A DNA stretch of 64,000 nucleotides from an uncultured Pelagibacteraceae bacterium (GCA_902612345.1 CACMDE010000007.1:1-64000), one strand, 5' to 3'. Shown: positions 17,220 through 26,017, counted from the stretch's first letter. Made by a program: numbers and translations. The notes: generated by a model not told the origin, from the sequence alone.

Positions 17220-18217
17220 ATATAGCACTTTTTGGTCTAGGTAGAATTGGATTAATGCATGGGAAAAACCTCATGAGAGATAAAGATTTTAATTTACAAT
17301 ATGTGTTCGATTTAAATAAAAAATTAACTCAAAAAGTATCAAAAATTCTTAAATCAAAACCAATAGATAATCCATTAGAAGCTTTAAAAGATAGTAAATT
17401 AGATGCAGTTTTTATTGCGTCTACCACTTCAACACATATTAAGCTTATAGTTGACTCTGTAAAATATAAAAAAGTAATATTTTGTGAAAAGCCTTTGGAC
17501 TTAAATATTAATAAGATAAATGATTGTAAGAGAAAAATAAAAAAATTAAAACCCAAAATTCAACTAGGTTTTAATAGAAGGTATGATCCTGGTCATAATA
17601 GTTTAAAAAAACATTTATTAAGTGGCAAAATAGGAAAGCTAGAAAAAATCATAATAACAAGCAGGGATCCTGCCCCACCTTCATTCAAATATTTGAAAGA
17701 GTCTGGAGGTATTTTTAGAGATATGATGATTCATGATTTTGATCTTGTAAGATTCTATCTTGGAAATGATGAACCAAAACATCTTATTGCTGCTGGTAGC
17801 AATATATCTAGCTATAAATTTAATAAAATTAAAGATTATGAGTTAGCTTCATGTATGATAAAATCTAAAAAAGGTGTTCAATGCATAATTACCAATTCAA
17901 GACATTGTAGCTTTGGTTATGATCAAAGAGTTGAGATTTTTGGCTCTAATGGGATGATAATTTCCGAAAATAAAAGAGAAAAAGAAATATCTTTACATTT
18001 AAAAAATTCAACATCGGGTAAAGAACCATTAATGCATTTTTTTATTGAGAGATATAAAGAAGCTTATAAAAACCAATTATATGATTTTGCTAAGTTTGTG
18101 AAAAAAAATATAAAACCATTAGCTCAATTTGAAGAAGGTAGAAAAGCTTTAATAATGGCAAATGCCGCAAAAAAATCTTTATCATCTAAAAAATTTGAAA
18201 AACTTAATTTCCGATAG
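17201..18217 (+). CDS. iolG: Inositol 2-dehydrogenase-like Gfo/Idh/MocA oxidoreductase
   Basis: This 338-residue protein has the N-terminal GLGRIGLMHG Rossmann motif, FCEKPLDL with the catalytic Lys, LGFNRRYDP, and GGIFRDMMIHDFDLVRF, in which Asp and His are the IolG catalytic pair. These match myo-inositol 2-dehydrogenase, which uses NAD to make 2-keto-myo-inositol. Together with IolE and IolD it would give the first three steps of inositol breakdown. It overlaps the preceding oxidoreductase gene by 19 nt and precedes an importer gene set by about 100 bp. Scyllo-inositol or another cyclitol could equally be the substrate. Confidence 0.82.
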   Translation: MGRSKINIALFGLGRIGLMHGKNLMRDKDFNLQYVFDLNKKLTQKVSKILKSKPIDNPLEALKDSKLDAVFIASTTSTHIKLIVDSVKYKKVIFCEKPLDLNINKINDCKRKIKKLKPKIQLGFNRRYDPGHNSLKKHLLSGKIGKLEKIIITSRDPAPPSFKYLKESGGIFRDMMIHDFDLVRFYLGNDEPKHLIAAGSNISSYKFNKIKDYELASCMIKSKKGVQCIITNSRHCSFGYDQRVEIFGSNGMIISENKREKEISLHLKNSTSGKEPLMHFFIERYKEAYKNQLYDFAKFVKKNIKPLAQFEEGRKALIMANAAKKSLSSKKFEKLNFR

Positions 18218-18321
18218 AATCAACTATTGCTAGAATGTAACCTGACACCTTTACTTTTTATATTTATTTTGATTAAGTTTCTTTTTTAAAAGTTAACTTT
18301 AAATTTAAAGAGGAATAAATA

Positions 18322-19245
18322 ATGAAAACAATAAAAAACTTTATCTTAGCAATAGCTGCATGGGCGATGATGTCAGTGTCAGCTTTAGCTGTAGATGTAA
18401 TTGTTGTTTCACATGGTCAAGCAAATGACCCTTTCTGGTCAGTTGCAAAAAATGGTGTGGACTCTGCTTGTAAAGATATGGGAATATCTTGTAAGTACAC
18501 TGCGCCAGGTACTTTTGACATGGTTGAAATGGCAAAATTAATTGATAACGCTGTATCACAAAAACCAAAAGGTATTGTGATTACTCTTCCAGATGCTGCC
18601 GCTTTAGGTAAATCTGTGAAAGCTGCTATAGCTGCTGGTATACCAGTTATTTCGATGAACTCAGGTTCTGATGATTATGCTTCATTAGGAATCAGCGCTC
18701 ATGTTGGACAAACTGAGTTTGAAGCTGGTGTAGGTGGCGGACAAAAAATGAAAGCTGCTGGTGGTAAAAAAGCATTATGCGTTAACCACGAAGTTGGAAA
18801 CGTTGCACTAGATAGAAGATGTGCAGGTTTCAAAAAAGGCTTTGGTGGAAGTGTTGATATTTTAGGTACTTCTAATGACCCAACAGAAATTCAAAAAGCT
18901 GTTGCTGCTAAATTAGGTGGTGGATATGATACTATTCTAACTTTAGGTGCTGGTTTATCTGGCGAAGCAGCACTAAAAGCTTTAGAAGCTGCTGGAAAAG
19001 TTGGTAAAGTAAAATTAGGTACATTCGATATGTCACCTAATATGTTAAAAGCTGCTGCTGCAGGAAAAGTAGAGTTTTTAATTGACCAACAACAATACCT
19101 ACAAGGTTACCTGCCGATTGCAATTTTTGCTCAGTATATGAGATGGGGAACAATGCCAGCTGGTGTAGTAATGACTGGACCTGGATTTGTAACTCCTGGC
19201 AATGCTAGCGCTGTAATTAAGTGGGCAGCTCAAGGTTATAGATAA
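18322..19245 (+). CDS. Periplasmic sugar/cyclitol-binding protein, second CUT2 importer
   Basis: This 307-residue protein has a Sec signal peptide with probable cleavage after SALA at residues 20-23. The Peripla_BP_4 domain begins VDVIVVSHGQANDPFWSVAK, followed by a KGIVITLPDAAALG segment and CVNHEVGN. GC-richer codons and many Ala/Gly residues suggest high expression. It is preceded by AGAGGAA ribosome-binding sequence and followed 14 bp later by a strong terminator, before the permease gene. The neighbouring iolG/iolE-like genes make inositol or a related polyol a good candidate ligand, but the binding residues do not settle this. Confidence 0.9.
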   Translation: MKTIKNFILAIAAWAMMSVSALAVDVIVVSHGQANDPFWSVAKNGVDSACKDMGISCKYTAPGTFDMVEMAKLIDNAVSQKPKGIVITLPDAAALGKSVKAAIAAGIPVISMNSGSDDYASLGISAHVGQTEFEAGVGGGQKMKAAGGKKALCVNHEVGNVALDRRCAGFKKGFGGSVDILGTSNDPTEIQKAVAAKLGGGYDTILTLGAGLSGEAALKALEAAGKVGKVKLGTFDMSPNMLKAAAAGKVEFLIDQQQYLQGYLPIAIFAQYMRWGTMPAGVVMTGPGFVTPGNASAVIKWAAQGYR

Positions 19246-19259
19246 AATATAATGAAATT

Positions 19260-19294
19260 AGGCCTGACTAAATTTTAGTCAGGCCTTTTTTTTT
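19260..19294 (+). terminator. Strong intrinsic terminator between binding-protein and permease genes
   Basis: A perfect 11-bp stem, AGGCCTGACTA (19260-19270) with TAGTCAGGCCT (19276-19286), encloses a 5-nt AATTT loop and is followed by an 8-T run (19287-19294). It is among the most GC-rich elements of the window. It probably makes most transcripts end after the abundant binding protein, with partial read-through into the permease and ATPase genes. Confidence 0.93.
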
Positions 19295-19320
19295 ATTTAT
19301 TTATAAATTATAAATCATCT

Positions 19321-20448
19321 ATGTCTGTAAAATCTCAAAGTATTCAATCCAAAAAGCAAACTAGGCAAGATGAAAGATTAAAAAAAATTTCTCCATTAAG
19401 GGTGTTGTTAAATAGACCTGAACTTGGAGCTTTAGGTGGATCAATTTTAGTTTTTATATTTTTTGGTATTGTTGCAGGTGATACTGGAATGTTTAGCGCC
19501 TACGGAACTTTAAACTTTTTAGATGTTTCAGCAAATTTAGGAATAATTGCAATTGCTGCTGCTATGTTAATGATCGGTGGTGAGTTTGATTTGTCAATTG
19601 GATCGATGATTGGTTTTGCGGGAATTTGTATAGCAATACCTGCTATCTACTGGGGATGGCCCTTATGGATGAGTATTACTTTTGCTTTCGCTATGGCAGT
19701 TTTAATTGGATACTTTAATGGAATAATGGTTGTCAAAACTGGACTGCCCTCATTTATTGTTACACTAGCGATGCTATTTATTTTAAGAGGAGCAACGTTA
19801 GCAATTACTCGATTAATAACTGGAAGAACCCAAGTTCCAGGTTTAAGAGTTTTAATTGAAGATGATCCGATTGCATGGATATTTGCTACTGATACATTTC
19901 AATGGTTATTTACTTGGTTGGGTAAAATGAAATTAATTGCATTAAGAACTGATGGAACGCCACTTGCAACAGGAATTCCACCTTCTGTTATATGGTTTAT
20001 TGCTCTAACATTATTTGCAACATGGATATTAATGAAAACAAGATATGGAAACTGGATATTTGCATCAGGCGGCGACAAGGTAGGTGCAACAAATGTAGGT
20101 GTTCCTGTTGGAAGAGTGAAAATAAGTTTATTTATTGGTACAGCTGTAGCCTCAACAATTTTTGCATGTATTCAAGTTTTGGATGCTGGTTCTGCAGATA
20201 CTATGCGAGGAACATTAAAAGAGTTAGAAGCAATTGCTGCTGCTGTTGTAGGTGGTTGTTTGCTAACTGGTGGATATGGATCAGCGATTGGAGCTGCTTT
20301 AGGGGCAATTATTTTTGGAACAGTCTCAATGGGAATATTCTACACAGACGTTGATACAGATTGGTTTAAAGTATTTCTTGGAGCAATGATGTTAATTGCG
20401 GTTGTATTTAATAATTATATCAGAAGAAAAGTTACGGAGAATAAATAG
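19321..20448 (+). CDS. CUT2 sugar ABC transporter permease
   Basis: This 375-residue integral membrane protein has a Lys/Arg-rich cytoplasmic N-terminus (about 1-35) and then multiple hydrophobic segments. BPD_transp_2 signatures are present: [14 protein letters not shown] near 82-95, [19 protein letters not shown], the [19 protein letters not shown] loop, and [16 protein letters not shown]. It is the channel partner of the binding protein at 18322. The gene lies 26 bp after the terminator and overlaps the ATPase gene by 1 nt. Longer than the leftward permease because of an N-terminal extension and a periplasmic loop around residues 180-210. Confidence 0.9.
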   Translation: MSVKSQSIQSKKQTRQDERLKKISPLRVLLNRPELGALGGSILVFIFFGIVAGDTGMFSAYGTLNFLDVSANLGIIAIAAAMLMIGGEFDLSIGSMIGFAGICIAIPAIYWGWPLWMSITFAFAMAVLIGYFNGIMVVKTGLPSFIVTLAMLFILRGATLAITRLITGRTQVPGLRVLIEDDPIAWIFATDTFQWLFTWLGKMKLIALRTDGTPLATGIPPSVIWFIALTLFATWILMKTRYGNWIFASGGDKVGATNVGVPVGRVKISLFIGTAVASTIFACIQVLDAGSADTMRGTLKELEAIAAAVVGGCLLTGGYGSAIGAALGAIIFGTVSMGIFYTDVDTDWFKVFLGAMMLIAVVFNNYIRRKVTENK

Positions 20449-21242
20449 TGTCTGAATATTTAGTTCAATTCAATAATATTAGTAAATTTTTTGGGAAAGT
20501 AATTGCGCTCAAAGATGTAACTATGAGGTTAAGAAAAGGTGAAATAATGTGCCTTCTAGGTGATAATGGTGCAGGAAAATCCACCTTAATTAAAACACTA
20601 GCCGGTGTGCATAAACCTGATGAAGGAGAAATTATTTTTGAAGATAAAAAGATTGTTTTTGACTCTCCAAGAGATGCTTTAGATATAGGGATAGGTACAG
20701 TTTACCAGGATCTAGCTTTGGTTTCATTAATGAGTGTAACAAGAAATTTTTTCATGGGTAGAGAACCACAAAAAGGAATTCCATTTTTCAAATCTTTTGA
20801 TGTAGAAAAAGCTAATAAGATTGCAGCAGAAAGAATGGGACAAATTGGGATTGATGTAAGAGATCCATCTCAAGCAGTTGGAACAATGTCTGGAGGTGAA
20901 AGACAATGTTTGGCTATATCTAGAGCAATTTATTTTGGTGCTAAAGTTTTAGTTTTAGATGAACCAACTTCTGCTTTGGGAGTTCATCAAGCTTCTATGG
21001 TTTTAAAATATATTGTAAAAGCTGCATCAGAGGGATTGGCTGTTATATTGATCACGCATAACGTTCACCATGCATATCCTGTTGGAAATAGTTTTACTGT
21101 TTTGAATAGAGGAAGAAGTATGGGTACATTTCAAAAAAAAGATATTTCAAGGGAAAAACTTTTAAGTATGATGGCTGGAGGAGAAGAATTAGATAAACTT
21201 GAAGTTGAATTAAAAGAGATGGATAGAGTAGCAAAAACTTAG
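20448..21242 (+). CDS. CUT2 sugar ABC transporter ATPase, single-domain FrcA-type
   Basis: This 264-residue protein with one ABC domain starts at GTG (20448), overlapping the permease stop by 1 nt. Walker A is GDNGAGKST, the Q-loop VYQDLALV, the signature MSGGERQ and Walker [12 protein letters not shown], with a HNVHHAYP switch region. Like the ATPase at 6578, it is half the size of RbsA/MglA and must dimerise. It powers the second CUT2 importer. The two ATPases of this window share the GDNGAGK and VYQDLAL motifs and look like paralogues. Confidence 0.9.
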   Translation: MSEYLVQFNNISKFFGKVIALKDVTMRLRKGEIMCLLGDNGAGKSTLIKTLAGVHKPDEGEIIFEDKKIVFDSPRDALDIGIGTVYQDLALVSLMSVTRNFFMGREPQKGIPFFKSFDVEKANKIAAERMGQIGIDVRDPSQAVGTMSGGERQCLAISRAIYFGAKVLVLDEPTSALGVHQASMVLKYIVKAASEGLAVILITHNVHHAYPVGNSFTVLNRGRSMGTFQKKDISREKLLSMMAGGEELDKLEVELKEMDRVAKT

Positions 21243-21333
21243 TTTAACAAAACTTTCACATCAGATTTACTTATAAATCATATCTTACAAAAATTTAGTT
21301 TGTTATAATTTATTTATAAAAAAAGGAGAAAAT

Positions 21334-21657
21334 ATGAAATTTGTTGTATTAGGCAAATATTCAAATCAAGGTCTTGCTGGTTTCGTAAAGAATCCTTCAG
21401 ATAATAGAGGTGAAGCTGCAAAAAAAATCACTGAGGCAGCTGGTGGAAAACTTTTGGACATGATGACTCTTAGGGGGGCATATGATTTCATTGCTATTGT
21501 TGAAGGATCTGATTTTGAAACTATGGCAGGTATGAAAATGTTAATGCAATCAACAGGTACAATTGAAGATATGAGCATTATGGAAGCTGTTGACTTTAAC
21601 AAGGCTGCAGAAAAAGCTGCTAAAGCCGCTTCTGCTTATAGACCTGTTGGTAAATAA
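21334..21657 (+). CDS. GYD-domain protein
   Basis: This 107-residue protein matches the GYD family (dimeric alpha/beta-barrel ferredoxin-like fold): FVVLGKYSNQGLAGFVKNP, a GGKLLDMMTLRGAYDF core in which the GxYD signature reads GAYD, and IVEGSDFETM. The biochemical role of the family is not established; members often lie beside oxidoreductases or metabolic genes. The gene is preceded by a good AAAGGAGAAA ribosome-binding site and followed by a strong terminator, so it is probably a monocistronic or last gene of the transport operon. Ala-rich C-terminal tail. Confidence 0.8.
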   Translation: MKFVVLGKYSNQGLAGFVKNPSDNRGEAAKKITEAAGGKLLDMMTLRGAYDFIAIVEGSDFETMAGMKMLMQSTGTIEDMSIMEAVDFNKAAEKAAKAASAYRPVGK

Positions 21658-21664
21658 AGCTTTT

Positions 21665-21702
21665 AACTTCCAGTCCTAGGACTGGAAGTTATTTATTTTT
21701 TT
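21665..21702 (+). terminator. Intrinsic terminator after the GYD gene
   Basis: A perfect 26-nt palindrome, AACTTCCAGTCC-TA-GGACTGGAAGTT (arms 21665-21676 and 21679-21690), is followed by ATTTATTTTTTT. It ends the sugar-transport/GYD transcription unit before moaA. Confidence 0.93.
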
Positions 21703-21730
21703 GATTATGATTAGAGATTAAAAAAATAAT

Positions 21731-22717
21731 ATGCTTAGAGATAGTTTCGGAAGGACTTTTCCATATATAAGACTTTCAATTACAGACGTCTGTAATTTTA
21801 AGTGTGGGTATTGTCTGCCTAATGGATATATGCCAGATAAAAGTGATAATAGAAAATTTCTTCACTTAGAAGAAATAAGGCGTCTTGCAAAAGTTTTATC
21901 AAAATTGGGTGTATGTAAAATAAGACTAACCGGTGGTGAACCTACAGTAAGAAAAGATTTTTTTGAAATAATCAAAATTTTAAAAAGTGAAGCTGGTATT
22001 AAAAAAGTTGTTATTACAACAAATGGTTATCATTTAGATCAAAAAGCTAAAATGTTAGTAGATAGCGGTTTAAATGGAATTAATATTAGTATTGACAGTC
22101 TTGATAGAGATACCTTTAAAACTATTACAGGTCATGATCGACTGCCAGAAATTTTAAAAGGAATTAAAATTTTACAAGATTTAAATTTTGATAATATAAA
22201 AATTAATGCAGTCCTTTTAAACGGTATCAATGCATCCGATAAAGATTTTGAGTCTTGGGCAGAATTTATTAAAAACAATAAAGTAGATTTTAGATATATA
22301 GAATTAATGCAAACTGGGGATAACTTGGACTATTTTAATAAATATCATATTTCCTCAAAAATTTTTAAAGAATACTTAAATAAAAATAGTTGGATTTATC
22401 AAACTTTAGGTAAAGATGCGGGTCCATCATTAAATTATATCAATCCAGAATTTAAAGGGAAATTTGGAATTATAGCTCCATACTCAAAAGATTTTTGTAG
22501 ATCATGTAATCGTTTAAGAGTTACTTCAAGAGGAGATTTAAGATTATGTTTGTTTGGAAATACAGGAATAAGCATCAGACATTTATTACAAAAAGATGAT
22601 CAAACTGAAGAATTACAAGACCTAATACTAGGACAAATGAAATTTAAAAAAGAGTCACACTATTTAGAACTTGGTGAAACAGGATTGACAAAAAATTTAT
22701 CAACTACTGGAGGATAA
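21731..22717 (+). CDS. moaA: GTP 3',8-cyclase (MoaA), molybdopterin biosynthesis
   Basis: This 328-residue radical-SAM enzyme has the N-terminal CNFKCGYC cluster (C21, C25, C28), LTGGEPTVR for SAM binding, and a second 4Fe-4S site C256/C259/C273 in FCRSCNRLRVTSRGDLRLC. The C-terminal Gly-Gly tail required for catalysis is present as STTGG. It converts GTP to 3',8-cyclo-7,8-dihydro-GTP, the first step of the Mo cofactor pathway. It heads a tight moaA-moaC-moaD-moaE-msrP-msrQ operon. I saw no Moco riboswitch in the short leader. Confidence 0.95.
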   Translation: MLRDSFGRTFPYIRLSITDVCNFKCGYCLPNGYMPDKSDNRKFLHLEEIRRLAKVLSKLGVCKIRLTGGEPTVRKDFFEIIKILKSEAGIKKVVITTNGYHLDQKAKMLVDSGLNGINISIDSLDRDTFKTITGHDRLPEILKGIKILQDLNFDNIKINAVLLNGINASDKDFESWAEFIKNNKVDFRYIELMQTGDNLDYFNKYHISSKIFKEYLNKNSWIYQTLGKDAGPSLNYINPEFKGKFGIIAPYSKDFCRSCNRLRVTSRGDLRLCLFGNTGISIRHLLQKDDQTEELQDLILGQMKFKKESHYLELGETGLTKNLSTTGG

Positions 22718-23263
22718 TTGAGTAAATTTAAATTAATAAATCAGGAGGATCTAAAAGATTGGGCAAAAGAAATTTTTCAAAAAAATTCTTTTAATATGAT
22801 TGATGTATCTTCTAAAAAACAAACTTTTAGAAGAGCTTTGGCGTCTGGAAAAATATATGTGGGAAAAGAAGTTTTTAAATTAATCAAAGATAAAAATATG
22901 CCAAAAGGAGATCCTATAACTCTTGCAGAGGTTGCTGCAGTTTTAGGGGTTAAGAAAACAAGTGAACTAATTCCGCTATGTCATCCTCTTCCAATAGATC
23001 ATACAGCTACTAAGATAATTATGAATGAAGTAGATAATTCTTTAGAAGTTTTTTGTGTAGTATCTGCAGTTGCTAAAACAGGAGTTGAGATGGAGGCAAT
23101 AATGGGTGTAAACGCAGCATTAATAACTATTTACGATTTAAGCAAAATAGTAAATCCACATCTAAAAATTGATAACGTTAAATTATTAATTAAAGAAGGT
23201 GGAAAAAGCGGTGTTTGGAAAAACCCAGATGGATTACCAGGTTTTTTAGAGAATATAATTTAA
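22718..23263 (+). CDS. moaC: Cyclic pyranopterin monophosphate synthase (MoaC)
   Basis: This 181-residue protein begins at a TTG directly after the moaA stop; no better start is available before the conserved domain. The MoaC pattern is clear: FNMIDVSSK, RRALASGKIYV, VLGVKKTSELIPLCHPLPIDH, a KTGVEMEA segment and TIYDLSK. It makes cyclic pyranopterin monophosphate from the MoaA product. About 20 residues longer at the N-terminus than E. coli MoaC. Translation is probably coupled to moaA. Confidence 0.94.
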   Translation: MSKFKLINQEDLKDWAKEIFQKNSFNMIDVSSKKQTFRRALASGKIYVGKEVFKLIKDKNMPKGDPITLAEVAAVLGVKKTSELIPLCHPLPIDHTATKIIMNEVDNSLEVFCVVSAVAKTGVEMEAIMGVNAALITIYDLSKIVNPHLKIDNVKLLIKEGGKSGVWKNPDGLPGFLENII

Positions 23264-23266
23264 ATT

Positions 23267-23536
23267 ATGAAAATAACAGTAGAGTTGTTTGGTGCAGCTA
23301 GAGAATTTAGCAATAAAGATTTTATTGAGTTAAATCTCTTACAACCGAGTTCAATAAAAGATTTAAAAAATGAGCTAGTTAAAATGATTGATGATAAGTT
23401 TAATGGAAATCAAAACTTTAAAAAAATTGTTATGTCATCTGCATTTTGTTCGGAGAATGACAATATTGTCTCAGACAATTTTAAAATAGATAAAAAACAA
23501 ACATTTGGCATAATACCACCTGTTGGAGGCGGTTAA
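23267..23536 (+). CDS. moaD: Molybdopterin synthase sulfur carrier subunit (MoaD)
   Basis: This 89-residue ubiquitin-like sulfur carrier has the MoaD start KITVELFGAAREF and a C-terminus FGIIPPVGGG that supplies the Gly-Gly thiocarboxylate. It donates sulfur to cyclic pyranopterin in the MoaD2-MoaE2 complex. It lies 3 bp after moaC and overlaps moaE by 1 nt. The triple-Gly end is a little longer than the usual final GG. Confidence 0.92.
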   Translation: MKITVELFGAAREFSNKDFIELNLLQPSSIKDLKNELVKMIDDKFNGNQNFKKIVMSSAFCSENDNIVSDNFKIDKKQTFGIIPPVGGG

Positions 23537-23982
23537 TGCTACATGCTAAGGTAATAGACTCAAAAAATCAAAAAATTGAAATCAAAAAAGCAGAAGAATT
23601 TTTAAAATCATCTAGATTTGGAGCATTAATATATTTTGTTGGAACAGTTAGAAATGTTAACGACGACAAAAAAGTAACTGGGATAACCTATGACTCTAAA
23701 GATAGTCTTGTAATAAAAAGTTTTGAAGAAATATATAATGAAGCTGACGAAAAACTTAAGATAAAAGATAAAGCTGTGTTTATTGAACACATTAAAGGAT
23801 ATGTAAGTTTAGAAGAAAAAAGTATTTTGATTGGTGTTGGGTGTAAACACAGAGATCAAGCTTATGTTTTATCAAGATATATAATTGAGGAAATTAAAAA
23901 AAGAACACCTATATGGAAAAAGGAACACTACGAAAATCAAGATAGCGAATGGTTAAAAGGAACAACTATCGAGGCTAATTAA
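23536..23982 (+). CDS. moaE: Molybdopterin synthase catalytic subunit (MoaE)
   Basis: This 148-residue protein shows the MoaE motifs [32 protein letters not shown] and the C-terminal [11 protein letters not shown], with catalytic Lys residues. It forms the heterotetramer with MoaD and converts cyclic pyranopterin monophosphate to molybdopterin. The gene overlaps moaD and msrP by 1 nt each, which indicates tight translational coupling. Confidence 0.93.
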   Translation: MLHAKVIDSKNQKIEIKKAEEFLKSSRFGALIYFVGTVRNVNDDKKVTGITYDSKDSLVIKSFEEIYNEADEKLKIKDKAVFIEHIKGYVSLEEKSILIGVGCKHRDQAYVLSRYIIEEIKKRTPIWKKEHYENQDSEWLKGTTIEAN

Positions 23983-24875
23983 TGAAAATATCTAGCACTC
24001 AAATTACCCCAGAAAAATTTTACAAAAATAGAAGAAAATTTATTAAACAATTAGGACTAGCCTCATCAGCTTTTTATTTCGCACCTACATTATTTAGTAC
24101 TGCCAATGCATCTAATAAATTGACTGAATACAGATATATTACCACTTACAATAATTATTATGAGTTTGGTACTGGTAAGAATCATCCAGTTGAAAGATCT
24201 CAAAATTTTATAACTGATCCGTGGAGTATTACAATTGATGGAGAAGTAGATAAAAAAATAACACTATCCATGGACGACATAAAAAAAATGTTTCCTGTCG
24301 AAGAAAGAATATACCGTCTTCGATGTGTTGAAGGTTGGTCCATGGTCATACCTTGGTTGGGTTTTCCATTAAATAAGCTTTTAAAAAAAGCTAATCCTAC
24401 CAGTAAAGCTAAATTTGTAAGATTTGAATCTATTCTAGATCCAGAGCAAATGATTGGTCAAAGATATCCAATCCTAGATTGGCCATATAAAGAGGGTTTA
24501 AGAATTGATGAAGCAATGCATCCATTAACTATTATGGTGACTGGTCTTTATGGAAAAGAACTTCCAAATCAAAATGGTTCGCCAATTAGATTAATGGTTC
24601 CATGGAAGTATGGTTTTAAAAGTGCAAAAGCAATAGTTAGAATTTCTTTTGTAGCAAAAATACCAACATCTTCATGGATGAAAGCGTCACCAAGAGAATA
24701 TGGCTTTTATTCAAATGTAAATCCAACTGTTGACCATCCAAGATGGTCTCAAGCAACAGAAAGAGTTATTGGTGAGGGTATAATGTCTCCTAGAATACCT
24801 ACTCTTATGTTTAATGGTTATGAGGAGGAAGTTGCTCATCTTTATAAAGATATGGATTTAAGAAAATATTATTAA
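23982..24875 (+). CDS. msrP: Periplasmic methionine sulfoxide reductase, molybdopterin subunit (MsrP/YedY)
   Basis: This 297-residue sulfite-oxidase-fold protein has a Tat signal: twin Arg at 17-18 in [10 protein letters not shown] and probable cleavage near ANA at 41-43. The Mo-coordinating Cys115 lies in [14 protein letters not shown]. It reduces methionine sulfoxide in periplasmic proteins using electrons from the membrane haem protein MsrQ, encoded 2 bp downstream. It is a direct user of the cofactor made by the four moa genes upstream, which explains the operon. Close in size to E. coli MsrP (about 300 after processing). Confidence 0.94.
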   Translation: MKISSTQITPEKFYKNRRKFIKQLGLASSAFYFAPTLFSTANASNKLTEYRYITTYNNYYEFGTGKNHPVERSQNFITDPWSITIDGEVDKKITLSMDDIKKMFPVEERIYRLRCVEGWSMVIPWLGFPLNKLLKKANPTSKAKFVRFESILDPEQMIGQRYPILDWPYKEGLRIDEAMHPLTIMVTGLYGKELPNQNGSPIRLMVPWKYGFKSAKAIVRISFVAKIPTSSWMKASPREYGFYSNVNPTVDHPRWSQATERVIGEGIMSPRIPTLMFNGYEEEVAHLYKDMDLRKYY

Positions 24876-24877
24876 CC

Positions 24878-25459
24878 TTGCTTAGATATTCAAAAGTTTT
24901 TGTATTTTTATTATGTCTGTGGCCTCTTTATTCAATTATTTATCAAATTTTTTATAATAAGTTAGGTGCAGAGCCAGTCGATAAAATAATAAATCATTTT
25001 GGTGAATGGACTTTAATTTTTATATTTTTAACTCTCTCCATTTCACCACTAAAAAAAATAACTAATTCTACAATTTGGATTAAATATAGAAGAATGTTGG
25101 GATTATTTGTATTTTTTTATGCATCAATACATTTATTAAGCTACGTGGGTCTTGACTATAGATTTGATTTTCAGCCAATTATTAATGATGTTTTAAAGAA
25201 AAAATTTGTATTTATAGGTTTTGCAGCATGGTTACTTTTAATACCTCTTGCTATTACATCATCTAATAAAATGATGAGAATTTTAAAACATAATTGGAAA
25301 AAAATTCATAGATTAATTTACATAATAGGCGTTTTCGGTGTTTTACATTTTGTATGGTTATCAAAAACTATATTTTTTAAACCATTAATATTCTTAGTTA
25401 TTTTAATTATTCTTTTGCTATTTAGAATAAATTTTAAAAAATCAAGTTCTAAAATCTGA
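24878..25459 (+). CDS. msrQ: Haem-containing membrane subunit of MsrPQ (MsrQ/YedZ)
   Basis: This 193-residue protein starts at TTG (24878), 2 bp after msrP. It has about six transmembrane segments of the ferric-reductase-like type, with conserved features TLSISPL, YRRMLGLFVFFYASIHLLSY (haem-ligand His region) and KKIHRLIYIIGVFGVLHF (further His ligands). It passes electrons from quinol or flavin through haem b to MsrP. Its last 18 nt overlap the convergent mocA gene. Confidence 0.9.
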   Translation: MLRYSKVFVFLLCLWPLYSIIYQIFYNKLGAEPVDKIINHFGEWTLIFIFLTLSISPLKKITNSTIWIKYRRMLGLFVFFYASIHLLSYVGLDYRFDFQPIINDVLKKKFVFIGFAAWLLLIPLAITSSNKMMRILKHNWKKIHRLIYIIGVFGVLHFVWLSKTIFFKPLIFLVILIILLLFRINFKKSSSKI

Positions 25460-26017
25460 GGCTTTGTCAAAATCTTTAAAAACTTTTTCCGTTGATACTT
25501 TTATATAATTTGTACTCTTTTGTAATCTTTTAACCATATACTTGGCACCAATATTACCCTCGATTTTTTTAAATTTTTTTAAAATCGAAATGTCAAATCC
25601 TATTGGGTTCCCTATTCTATTTTTATATTTTAAAGCATGAACTAAATATTTCTTTCTTATTATAGAATTGTAAATTTTATTGATGTCTGAAGTTTTTACA
25701 AATGGCATATCAGATTGAAGAATTATAAAACCTTTATCTTGCTTGTTTATTTTTTTTAAACCTTTTTTAATAGAACTTGATATTCCTTGTTTGTATTTTT
25801 TATTATAAACAAATATAAATTTTTTATTATTTTTAATTATTTTTTTGGTTTCTTTAAATTGATGACCAAGCACAATAATTATTTTTTTTATTTTACTTTT
25901 TTGAACTGATTTTAATACATGATGGATAAGGGGTTTATTTTTGAATTTTTTTAACAATTTATTTTCATTTTTAAGTCTTTTTGATTGACCGGCAGCCAAT
26001 AATATTCCTGTGATCAT
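25442..26017 (-). CDS. mocA: MobA/MocA-like molybdenum cofactor nucleotidyltransferase
   Basis: This 191-residue nucleotidyltransferase has the N-terminal LAAGQSKRL loop, a VLGHQF segment, QSDMPF with the metal-binding Asp and a late GNIGAKYM. The family transfers CMP (MocA) or GMP (MobA) to Mo-molybdopterin. Its place after xdhC genes in a form II cox cluster favours MocA-type MCD cofactor for the CoxL enzyme. It overlaps the XdhC C-terminal gene by 4 nt and the convergent msrQ end by 18 nt. Extremely Lys-rich. Confidence 0.85.
   Translation of the reverse strand: MITGILLAAGQSKRLKNENKLLKKFKNKPLIHHVLKSVQKSKIKKIIIVLGHQFKETKKIIKNNKKFIFVYNKKYKQGISSSIKKGLKKINKQDKGFIILQSDMPFVKTSDINKIYNSIIRKKYLVHALKYKNRIGNPIGFDISILKKFKKIEGNIGAKYMVKRLQKSTNYIKVSTEKVFKDFDKASDFRT

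Noticed and set aside
19992-20354. 120-residue open frame on the plus strand inside the permease gene
   Set aside because: It is a shifted-frame shadow rich in Cys/Trp/Asn codons within a clear permease coding sequence.
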